The position numbers and the translations under genes are program-made. Positions 1-6,765 of a stretch of 64,000 nucleotides of DNA are shown in pieces. Position 1 is the stretch's first letter, and each line of letters starts with the position of its first letter. This DNA is from an uncultured Ruminiclostridium sp. GTDB taxonomy: Bacteria; Bacillota; Clostridia; Oscillospirales; Ruminococcaceae. The stretch is from the NCBI GenBank assembly GCA_934490165.1, contig CAKSTB010000002.1, forward strand, positions 186,001-250,000, written 5' to 3'. The notes under the pieces were generated by a model, which made no database searches, was not told where the DNA came from, and saw nothing but the letters and a program-made list of their open reading frames with translations.

Positions 1-1
1 A

Positions 2-676
2 ATAGTAAAGGACGAAACTGTACTTGACTATGAAGCCCTTATAACCTATATCACCGATTATCTCGGCGGCAATATAGCGGCTGACAGCACCTATACAGAC
101 CCCTACGGTCAGAGGAGAATACGTCTTTACATCGAAAAAACAGAGCCGACCTGCGATAAGGACGGTTCGATAACATATCTGCGCGGTGCAGAATATATCA
201 CAGAAGCTATAGAGGCTACAGGTCACAGCTACGGCGAATGGACGACAGTAAAGGACGCAACATACACCGAAGAAGGCGTTATGAAGCGCGTTTGCACGGT
301 ATGCGGAAATGAAGAAACCAAAACGATCCCTGTTAAAACACCTTCCACAACACTTCCCGCAGAAACTACTCCCTCAACAGAAACCACTACACCTGCCGCA
401 ACAACAGCAGAAACTATTGCTCCCGCTACAACAGCAGCACAAACTACTGCTCCCGCTACAACAGCAGCAGAAACTACTGCTCCCGCTACAACGGCAGCAG
501 AAACCACCGTTCCCGCGGCAGCCGGTAATACGACCGCTCCGTCACCGGCTGTTCCCGGAAGCAGCTCAGGTACTCCCGCAAACCCCGACTCCGGTATGCC
601 GGTCGCAGTACCTACAGTTATGATAGTTGCACTGACAGCGGTTGTACTTGCCGTTTCAGGTAAACGCAGGAAGTAA
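2..676 (+). CDS. C-terminal part of a secreted, wall-anchored protein (5'-nucleotidase-like end)
   Basis: The reading frame is open from the window edge to a TAA at 674-676, so only the last 224 residues are visible. The first part (DYEALITYI ... DPYGQRRI) resembles the end of the 5'-nucleotidase C-terminal domain of metallophosphoesterase/5'-nucleotidases. Next comes a Cys-containing surface module (GHSYGEW...RVCTVCGNEETKTIP) common in clostridial surface proteins, then a Thr/Pro/Ala linker of 10-residue repeats. The C-terminus has NPDSG, a hydrophobic segment and KRRK, the layout of a sortase signal, although the motif is NPDSG rather than LPXTG. Inferred role: extracellular nucleotide or phosphoester hydrolysis at the cell wall. 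The catalytic domain lies outside the window, so the enzyme assignment is tentative. Confidence 0.7.
   Translation: MVKDETVLDYEALITYITDYLGGNIAADSTYTDPYGQRRIRLYIEKTEPTCDKDGSITYLRGAEYITEAIEATGHSYGEWTTVKDATYTEEGVMKRVCTVCGNEETKTIPVKTPSTTLPAETTPSTETTTPAATTAETIAPATTAAQTTAPATTAAETTAPATTAAETTVPAAAGNTTAPSPAVPGSSSGTPANPDSGMPVAVPTVMIVALTAVVLAVSGKRRK
391..513 (+). repeat. 30-bp in-frame tandem repeat (Thr-rich linker)
   Basis: Three near-identical 30-bp units at 421-450, 451-480 and 481-510, with a diverged unit before them, encode PATTAAETTA-type decapeptides. The period is a multiple of three, so copy-number change would lengthen or shorten the wall-spanning linker without shifting frame. Confidence 0.85.
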
Positions 677-730
677 CCTGTGAGGTAACATAAGATACAA
701 AATGTGGCTGTGACACAGCCTGAAAAAGAA

Positions 731-777
731 AAAGTGAGCCAAAGCGCAAAGATAGTGCGCACGGCTCACTTTTTTTG
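731..777 (+). terminator. Intrinsic terminator of the surface-protein gene (repeat A helix II)
   Basis: The stem AAAGTGAGCC/GGCTCACTTT has an inner GCGC/GCGC helix and is followed by seven T. It lies 55 bp after the stop codon at 676. The same hairpin, with a G-U pair, recurs in copies B and C. Confidence 0.75.
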
Positions 778-1290
778 TATGGGTTGCTCCTATTATATTG
801 CTTTAGTAATTAACAATGATAGCAGGCTACCGATAGTGCTGTTTGCCGGACAGCACTTCTCGGGTTCGCTATTCTGTGCGATAACGTTGCTGCTATGTGT
901 GAGGGAGACAACCCAAGGGGAGAGAGGAAGGCGCTCCAAAGGCGCTTTCCCCTCTCCCCTTAGGTTTTCTCCCTCACGCTCCCACTTTCCTGACTCCTTT
1001 TCTCTTCTGCCATAATGGGGTGTTGGCTATAAGACACACAAACGATTGCGTTTGAAAAGCCGCTGTAAGCGGGTCGCTGACGCTCTGTTCGACCCGGGGG
1101 ACTGTACAGATATCTTTGGATAGTGCGTTTTTTGGAAATTTCGGTGACAGTGCAGTTGCACCGATATACTCACGAAATTATTAACACCTTATCGGTATCG
1201 AAACTGTTTTCAGCGGTGTTGGTTGTATATTTATTGTTTTGACATTTTACAATATGTTGCACTGCAATTTTAATAAAATTTCGATAAACT

Positions 1291-1332
1291 AAGAAGCTGT
1301 GAAGAAATTTTTACATTTCGTCACAGCTTCTT
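1291..1332. terminator. Bidirectional terminator at the end of repeat A
   Basis: Hairpin AAGAAGCTGTGA ... TCACAGCTTCTT. It can serve the minus-strand radical SAM gene ending at 1349 as well as any transcript of the repeat. A near-identical hairpin ends copy B at 20580-20613; copy C lacks it. Confidence 0.6.
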
Positions 1333-1348
1333 CTAATATCCTATTCTA

Positions 1349-2239
1349 TCAGACACCTTCAAGATCCCACTCGGGAGTATATTCAAACGTTGCGCTCTCC
1401 TTTTCCTGAGTATATCCGTCAAAGCCGAGCTCGGCGGCATAGTCTGTGACCGAGTTATACTCGAAAGTCGTCAGTCGCCTTGAAAGGTTCTTTATCTCAA
1501 GCGCCTTTCCGCAGGGTGTGTACTGGCGCATAAGGCTTATGCGTATATCTGCGGGCGGCACGATGGAACTCAGTATATCAAGCACTTTCATACTGTCGTG
1601 CCGACAGCCCGGCAGAACAAGATGTCGGACAAGCACTCCGCTTTTCATCATACCGCTGTCGTCAAACAAAGCCCTGCCGCGCTGACGGTACATCTCTGCA
1701 ACTGCCTTTGCCGCTATATCAGGATAATCCGGGGCGGAAGAATATTCTCCTGCAAGCTCGGAAGAAGCGTACTTGAAATCCGGCAGATAAATATCCACAA
1801 GCCCGTCAAGCATTTTCAGCGTTTCGACCTTTTCATAACCCCCGCAGTTATACACTACAGGGATATTAAGTTTTGGTTTCACCTTTTGAAGCACATCCGC
1901 TATTATATCGGTATAGTGGGTAGGCGTAACAAGGTCTATATTATGAGCGCCCCTTTCCTGAAGCTCAAGCATTATCTCTCCAAGGCGGGCGGGTGATATT
2001 TCCTTGCCGTAGCCGTCACGACTTATCGGCATATTCTGACAGAATATGCACTTAAGCGGACAACCCGAAAAGAATATCGTTCCCGCGCCCTTTCCGTCCG
2101 TTCCGGATATGCACGGCTCTTCGCCGAAATGAAGCGATGCCTTGGCAATTTTAAGCCCTTTCACCGAGCACGCACCGACAGCTCTTTCGCGGTCAGCGTG
2201 ACAGTTTCTCGGACATAAAGTACATAATGATAACGGCAT
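1349..2239 (-). CDS. PflX-like radical SAM protein (COG1313)
   Basis: A 296-residue radical SAM protein with an N-terminal Cys cluster (CTLCPRNCHADR) followed by the Fe4-S4/SAM motif CPLKCIFCQN (CxxxCxxC) near residue 60. This layout is that of PflX/COG1313, a homologue of pyruvate formate-lyase activating enzymes whose substrate is not generally known. Start chosen at 2239: the minus strand shows AAAGGGAG seven bases upstream of ATG, whereas the longer frame to 2284 runs back through the upstream gene's terminator. No glycyl radical enzyme is nearby, so the partner is unknown. Confidence 0.85.
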   Translation of the reverse strand: MPLSLCTLCPRNCHADRERAVGACSVKGLKIAKASLHFGEEPCISGTDGKGAGTIFFSGCPLKCIFCQNMPISRDGYGKEISPARLGEIMLELQERGAHNIDLVTPTHYTDIIADVLQKVKPKLNIPVVYNCGGYEKVETLKMLDGLVDIYLPDFKYASSELAGEYSSAPDYPDIAAKAVAEMYRQRGRALFDDSGMMKSGVLVRHLVLPGCRHDSMKVLDILSSIVPPADIRISLMRQYTPCGKALEIKNLSRRLTTFEYNSVTDYAAELGFDGYTQEKESATFEYTPEWDLEGV

Positions 2240-2254
2240 ATATTTTCTCCCTTT

Positions 2255-2280
2255 AAAAAACCGCCCCGGCTGAGGGGCGG
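2255..2280 (-). terminator. Terminator of the PrsA-like gene
   Basis: On the minus strand, CCGCCCC-TCAGCC-GGGGCGG is followed by six T, directly after the foldase stop codon and just before the ribosome site of the radical SAM gene. Confidence 0.85.
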
Positions 2281-2299
2281 TCATAATGTTTGATTGCTG

Positions 2300-3742
2300 T
2301 TATTCAGATGTTGTTGTGTCTGAAGAGCTGTCGGCAGAAGTATCACTTTCCGTCTTTGATTCGGCGGAGCTTTCATCGGCTGAAGCTGATGATGTGCCCG
2401 ATTCCTCAGTTGATGAGGTGTCCTCTTCCTTTGTGATATTCAGCTTATCATAGTCATATTCATATCCTACGGCGTTGCGCCACTCTTCAATAGCGCTGTT
2501 GGTCGTTTCACTCTGACGTGACGAAAGCAGCTCGTCCTTTACCGTAGCCTTGTACTCGGTAAGCTGTTCATCTGTAACAGTCGCCTTGCTGTCATACTTG
2601 ATGATATAATATCCGCCGTCTGTGGGGATAAGTCCGCTTACATCACCGGGATTTTTAAGATCAAATACACCGTTGTAAAGCGCTTCGGAAAGGCCTTCCT
2701 TATTGTTTAGTACAAGGGTCGTCTGACCTGCCGTATCCTCGCTGTATGCACTGCTGTATTCCTTGATCACCGCGTCAAAGTCTGCGCCGTCTGCTGTAGC
2801 CTTTTCGAGCGCTGTTTCAGCCTTGCTCTTTATCTCGGCAAGCTTTTCGTCACGCATCTTATCGATCTCGGCATCGTCCGCACCGCTCTCGTTTCTGGCG
2901 GCGTTAATTTCCGCATAATCCGACGAGGGGATCGAAACTACGATATATTTTATTCTTCTTGCGTCATCGGGTATCCATACCTTCTGATATTCGGAGTCGG
3001 ACGCATACTGTGAAACACTCTTTTCATAAGTGTCCTTGGCTTCCTTCGTCAGCTTTGTGATATAGTCCTCGACCTCAGCGTCTGTAACGGTGATATCCTT
3101 TACAAGATAATCGTTGACCTTCTTCTGAATAGCGGTATTTGTCTGCCACTTGAGGAACGTTTCTTCCGACAGTCCGAAGCCTGAAATATACTCATTGAAA
3201 AGCTCTTTTTCCTTTTCAAGTATCTTTTCGTCATTAGAACTGTCTACCGTTGATGTTTCATCGGTGCTAATGCCGAGCGCCTCCTTTGCTTTTGTTTCAA
3301 AAGAAGCGTACCAGTCTTCAAGATTTTTAAGATACGTTTCTTCAACGGTCTTCATTTCATCTTCGGAAAGCTGATCCAGTCCGAGCTCGCTCGCTTTCTT
3401 CATTATGAGCTTCTCGTTTGTCAGCATATCTATTATGTTCTGTCTGTAGTACTGAGCATATGCGGTGTATGCCGAGTTTGTTTCATCAAGTCCGTAATTA
3501 GTGATAGTAAAAGAGTATTCGGAATAGAAATCCTTGAATTTTACCTGATAGTATTCCTTGTCCTCAGCGGAAAGCGAATCTACCGTTGTCCACGCCACAA
3601 GGTCATCATCGCTTGCCGTCCATATATTTTCCGTACTTGTAGTGTCTTCACTGCCCGATGATGTAAGAATGCTGTCACTGCAACCGGTGAACATCATCGC
3701 ACACGCGAGTATTGCAGCAACCGCTGCTGTTATTTTCTTCAT
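2300..3742 (-). CDS. PrsA/SurA-like peptidyl-prolyl isomerase lipoprotein
   Basis: A 480-residue lipoprotein. Its signal peptide ends in a lipobox (MFTGC, Cys about 20), followed by a Ser/Thr-rich spacer, a helical SurA_N-like region (about 60-230) and a parvulin-type PpiC region (about 255-400: RRIKYIVVSIP ... GGYYIIKYD). The C-terminal tail (about 430-480) is Ser/Glu/Thr-rich and low complexity. PrsA-type foldases assist folding of exported proteins on the outer face of the membrane. The parvulin core is diverged, so isomerase activity is not certain. It is transcribed alone, with a terminator at 2255-2280. Confidence 0.8.
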   Translation of the reverse strand: MKKITAAVAAILACAMMFTGCSDSILTSSGSEDTTSTENIWTASDDDLVAWTTVDSLSAEDKEYYQVKFKDFYSEYSFTITNYGLDETNSAYTAYAQYYRQNIIDMLTNEKLIMKKASELGLDQLSEDEMKTVEETYLKNLEDWYASFETKAKEALGISTDETSTVDSSNDEKILEKEKELFNEYISGFGLSEETFLKWQTNTAIQKKVNDYLVKDITVTDAEVEDYITKLTKEAKDTYEKSVSQYASDSEYQKVWIPDDARRIKYIVVSIPSSDYAEINAARNESGADDAEIDKMRDEKLAEIKSKAETALEKATADGADFDAVIKEYSSAYSEDTAGQTTLVLNNKEGLSEALYNGVFDLKNPGDVSGLIPTDGGYYIIKYDSKATVTDEQLTEYKATVKDELLSSRQSETTNSAIEEWRNAVGYEYDYDKLNITKEEDTSSTEESGTSSASADESSAESKTESDTSADSSSDTTTSE

Positions 3743-3966
3743 TTTTATACGATCCTTCCTTATTTTACGCAGTAGGATATTTGTGTAAATTGCATAACGT
3801 ACTGCTGTATCTATATAAGTATATCACAAATTTAAAAAAAATCAAAACAATTTTTCAAAAAAGAGGGTGAATTTTCTGTGAAAATGTGTTATACTTATAT
3901 CGAATATGATGAGATCGCTGTGCCGACGCGCATTTGATCTCAATAATTCATCGGAGGTACAAACAG

Positions 3967-5145
3967 TTGAAAAAGCTTTCTAAATACATAAAACTTCTCG
4001 CACTCGGCATGGCGGCGGTAATAACGCTATGCGCCTGCTCCGGCGATAATTCAAGCTCGTCGGACGCTTCTTCTGTGCCGGAATATGTGCAGGACACTTC
4101 CGCAAAGGTCGGATATGTCTATAATGAAGAGATTTCGCACGACAATATGACATATATGTTTGAAAAGAGCCGCAAGGATATTGAAAACGCCCTTGGACTT
4201 GAAACCTGTTATGTCGACGGCGTTGCGGTATCACAGTTTGAAGACGCGGTAAAGGCACTTAAAAACGAGGGCTGCAAGATCATCGTTTCCGCTTCTCATG
4301 TTTTTGCAAACTCAGCTCTGAGCTACGCGAAAAAAGATAAGGAAGTATATATGCTGAGCTACGGCGGCACGGCATCTCTTACAAATCTGACCACATTCCG
4401 CCCTAAGCTCTACCAGCCGTCATTCATCTGCGGCACGGTAGCGGCATGGAACTCTACCTCGCACAAGATAGGAATAGTCGCAGACGACCTTATGTACTGC
4501 TCAAACGGCGTTATCAACGCATTCATACTCGGCATTCAGCAGATATACAAGGAGCGTGAAACCGATGTTGAAATAATCTATGCCGAAACAAAGGCACAGA
4601 CAGAGCAGGCGGTAAACACACTTGAGGGCAAGGGCTGTGATGTGATCTTCTCGTATCAGTCGAACGATCACTGTATGTACTATTGCGATTCGATCGGCAT
4701 GAAATCGATAGGCTTTACAAGCGATATGGCTTATTCAGCCCCGAAATACGGACTTGTGGGCTACTACCTCAACTGGGCAACATACATTACCGATACGGTC
4801 AGAACCTGCATAAACGACAACTATATAGCTGAAGACTACATAGGCGGCTTCAATGAAGCCTTTGTAAAGCTCACACCGTACTCAGCCGCCTGCAAAAAGG
4901 AAACGCTGACTATAGCCGACACCCTTTACGATTATGTAAAGAAAGGCAAGGCGAAGATATTTGAGGGTGAGATACGCGACAAGGACGGTCTTGCAAGAGT
5001 AGGAGCGGGCGCAACGCTTGACGATATGCAGATACTCACTATGGATTACCTCGTGTACGGCGTAACGTATATAGATAATACGATCGACCCTGTACCGAAC
5101 CCCGTAACCTCCGACCTGATTGTCAAAACGGAGTACGTTTCTTAA
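3967..5145 (+). CDS. BMP-family substrate-binding lipoprotein
   Basis: A 392-residue lipoprotein with a signal peptide and lipobox (TLCAC), a Ser-rich linker, and a two-lobed periplasmic-binding fold of the basic membrane protein family (COG1744; KVGYVYNEEISHD, then IIVSASHVF and IGIVADDLMYC). In characterised systems such proteins deliver purine nucleosides to an ABC importer. Start chosen at TTG 3967 because GGAGG at 3953-3957 is nine bases upstream; the ATG at 3934 lies before that site. No permease or ATPase gene is adjacent, so it is either an orphan binding protein or a sensor. A terminator follows at 5159-5188. Confidence 0.8.
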   Translation: MKKLSKYIKLLALGMAAVITLCACSGDNSSSSDASSVPEYVQDTSAKVGYVYNEEISHDNMTYMFEKSRKDIENALGLETCYVDGVAVSQFEDAVKALKNEGCKIIVSASHVFANSALSYAKKDKEVYMLSYGGTASLTNLTTFRPKLYQPSFICGTVAAWNSTSHKIGIVADDLMYCSNGVINAFILGIQQIYKERETDVEIIYAETKAQTEQAVNTLEGKGCDVIFSYQSNDHCMYYCDSIGMKSIGFTSDMAYSAPKYGLVGYYLNWATYITDTVRTCINDNYIAEDYIGGFNEAFVKLTPYSAACKKETLTIADTLYDYVKKGKAKIFEGEIRDKDGLARVGAGATLDDMQILTMDYLVYGVTYIDNTIDPVPNPVTSDLIVKTEYVS

Positions 5146-5158
5146 AACCGGATATTAA

Positions 5159-5188
5159 ATAACGGCATCTCGTATGCCGTTATTTTTT
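5159..5188 (+). terminator. Terminator after the BMP lipoprotein
   Basis: AACGGCAT-CTCGT-ATGCCGTT followed by a run of seven T. Confidence 0.85.
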
Positions 5189-5191
5189 TAC

Positions 5192-5240
5192 TTGACTTTT
5201 GTTCTATTTTGAACTATAATAGAATTGTTCAAAATAGAAC
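5192..5240 (+). promoter_or_regulatory. Promoter with MarR operator
   Basis: The -35 is TTGACT (5192-5197), then a 17-bp spacer and -10 TATAAT (5215-5220). The arms GTTCTATTTTGAAC (5201-5214) and GTTCAAAATAGAAC (5227-5240) are exact reverse complements on either side of the -10, and each arm is itself partly palindromic. Binding there would block RNA polymerase. The first gene encodes a MarR regulator, so autoregulation is the likely reading. Confidence 0.8.
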
Positions 5241-5255
5241 AAAAAGGAGCACTAT

Positions 5256-5690
5256 ATGACAATGAGTAAATTCTGGGAGTTTATCCTCTCATTAGAGAGC
5301 GAGTACGGCTCGTACCGCAAAAAAATTATGAGCAGATTTTCCCTGTCGGCGGCAGAAACCGATATACTTATGTTCCTGTCAAATAATCCGCAGTATGATA
5401 CCGCCGCGGATATCTCAAGGATACGCAGGATACCGAAGTCGCAGGTATCGACCTCGGTAAAGTCGCTGTGTGAAAAAGGCTACCTTTGCACCGACTATAA
5501 AGACAACAACCGCAAAAGTATACATCTGAGTTTATCTCAGAGTGCGTTGCCGGTCACCGATTACGGAAAAACGGTTCAGACTGAATTTGAGGCTATGCTC
5601 TTCTCGGGATTTTCGGAAGAAGAAAAGACCGAATTTGAAAAACTGCATATAAAAATAGCCGACAATATCGAAAATAAAAAGGAGCGTTGA
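5256..5690 (+). CDS. MarR-family transcriptional regulator
   Basis: A 144-residue protein with the winged-helix MarR layout: an N-terminal dimerisation helix, HTH near residues 45-75 (AADISRIRRIPKSQVSTSVKSL), a wing (YLCTDYKDNNRKSIHLSLS) and a C-terminal dimerisation helix. The ribosome site AAGGAG lies eight bases before ATG 5256. Its promoter carries a strong inverted repeat. The next gene, a TSUP exporter, begins two bases after its stop, so the regulator probably controls that exporter in response to a small anionic or phenolic ligand; this is inference. Confidence 0.85.
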   Translation: MTMSKFWEFILSLESEYGSYRKKIMSRFSLSAAETDILMFLSNNPQYDTAADISRIRRIPKSQVSTSVKSLCEKGYLCTDYKDNNRKSIHLSLSQSALPVTDYGKTVQTEFEAMLFSGFSEEEKTEFEKLHIKIADNIENKKER

Positions 5691-5692
5691 GT

Positions 5693-6469
5693 ATGGAATA
5701 TGTAATCACTGTAGTGGTATGCCTGTTTGCAGGTATCGGTGCAGGGCTTGGTACAGGCTTTGCGGGTATGAGCGCGGCGGCTGTGATAACACCGCTTCTG
5801 GTAACCTTTCTCGGAATTGAGCCTTACACCGCGGTAGGCATAGCGCTTGCATCAGATGTCCTTGCAAGTGCGGTTTCCGCCTATACTTACGGCAAAAACA
5901 AGAACCTCGATATTAAAAACGGCATTGTAATGATGGTAACGGTGCTTATTTTCACGGTTGTCGGAAGCTATGTTTCAAGCCTTGTGCCGTCGGTCGCGAT
6001 GGGCAACTTCTCCGTGTTTATGACCCTTATCCTCGGTATAAAGTTCATTGTAAAGCCTGTTATGACTACAAAAGCCGATATGGCCGCTGTGTCGGCAAAA
6101 TCAAGGATAGTAAAGTCGGTTATCTGCGGAGCTGTTGTCGGCTTTATCTGTGGCTTTATCGGAGCAGGCGGCGGCATGATGATGCTTCTTCTGCTTACAT
6201 CTACTATGGGTTATGAGCTCAAGACCGCAGTCGGCACAAGCGTATTCATCATGACGTTTACCGCACTGACAGGCTCGGTATCGCACTTTGCGATAGGGGG
6301 TATGCCCGATGTACTGCCGTTTGTCCTGTGCGTTATTTTCACACTGATATTTGCAAGGATAGCCGCTAAGATCGCCAACAAGGCGAGCGCACATACGCTT
6401 AACCGCGTTACAGGCATTATACTTGTAATTTTAGGCGTGATCGTACTGGGATTTTCGTTTATTAACTGA
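5693..6469 (+). CDS. TSUP (TauE/SafE) family membrane exporter
   Basis: A 258-residue membrane protein with about eight hydrophobic segments and the repeated Gly-rich half-motifs of TauE/SafE proteins (GIGAGLGTGFAGMSAAAVITP near the N-terminus; GFIGAGGGMMMLL near residue 155). The family exports sulfite, sulfoacetate or related organosulfur anions; the substrate here is not evident. Start set at ATG 5693, eight bases after GGAG; TTG 5687 is too close to that site. It is co-transcribed with the MarR gene. Confidence 0.85.
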   Translation: MEYVITVVVCLFAGIGAGLGTGFAGMSAAAVITPLLVTFLGIEPYTAVGIALASDVLASAVSAYTYGKNKNLDIKNGIVMMVTVLIFTVVGSYVSSLVPSVAMGNFSVFMTLILGIKFIVKPVMTTKADMAAVSAKSRIVKSVICGAVVGFICGFIGAGGGMMMLLLLTSTMGYELKTAVGTSVFIMTFTALTGSVSHFAIGGMPDVLPFVLCVIFTLIFARIAAKIANKASAHTLNRVTGIILVILGVIVLGFSFIN

Positions 6470-6494
6470 ATGACGATGTATTTACTTATATATA

Positions 6495-6530
6495 CAGAAA
6501 AGCGGAGCGCCGGAGCGCTCCGCTTTGTTC
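6495..6530. terminator. Bidirectional terminator between convergent genes
   Basis: GCGGAGCGC-CGGA-GCGCTCCGC with AAA before and TTTGTTCTTT after. It serves the TSUP gene (plus) and the feo operon (minus). Confidence 0.85.
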
Positions 6531-6531
6531 T

Positions 6532-6735
6532 TTATTTCTTTGTCTTGTTGTGTGACGCCGCCTGTGGAGCTGAACTGCATCCGTGGCACTGGGCACAGTG
6601 TCCGCTGCAACCGCCTACACAGCCGCCGCAGGTGAACTTACCCTTTTTCTTGTCACTTACAAGCTTGTGAATGATCAGTATGACCACTGCAAGTAAAATT
6701 ACCGCTACGATTATTGAACCTACGATAGGATCCAT
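6532..6735 (-). CDS. FeoB-associated Cys-rich membrane protein
   Basis: A 67-residue protein with one N-terminal transmembrane helix (IVGSIIVAVILLAVVILII), a basic KKKGK stretch and a Cys/His cluster CGGCVGGCSGHCAQCHGC. Small proteins of this layout are regularly encoded after feoB in Firmicutes and are thought to handle iron or act in the Feo complex. Start at 6735 with AAGGAG upstream. Last gene of the feo operon, 30 bp after feoB. Confidence 0.85.
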   Translation of the reverse strand: MDPIVGSIIVAVILLAVVILIIHKLVSDKKKGKFTCGGCVGGCSGHCAQCHGCSSAPQAASHNKTKK

Positions 6736-6765
6736 AAAGATCACTCCTTTTTAATGAACAATAAC

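Larger units (their letters stand above)
705..1332 (+). repeat. Dispersed structured repeat, copy A
   Basis: About 630 bp with no credible gene. It matches copies at 19902-20620 (same strand) and 60000-60690 (opposite strand). Elements in order: small hairpin 706-720 (GGCTGT/ACAGCC), terminator-like hairpin 731-777 ending in a T-run, hairpin 836-856 (GTGCTGT/ACAGCAC), a long imperfect stem 901-975 bounded by GAGGGAGA and TCTCCCTC, a conserved block around 1030-1190, and a terminal hairpin 1291-1332. It starts about 30 bp after the stop of the surface-protein gene and ends just before the convergent radical SAM gene. Confidence 0.85.

Noticed and set aside
229..762. 177-residue open frame on the minus strand across the Thr-rich repeat
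   Set aside because: It is the antisense shadow of the repetitive linker; its Val/Ala-rich pattern simply mirrors the plus-strand codons, and it lacks a ribosome site.
704..1015. 103-residue frame in repeat A, and similar frames in copies B and C
   Set aside because: The frames run through terminator-like hairpins, are not conserved in length or frame among the three copies, and have no ribosome site.
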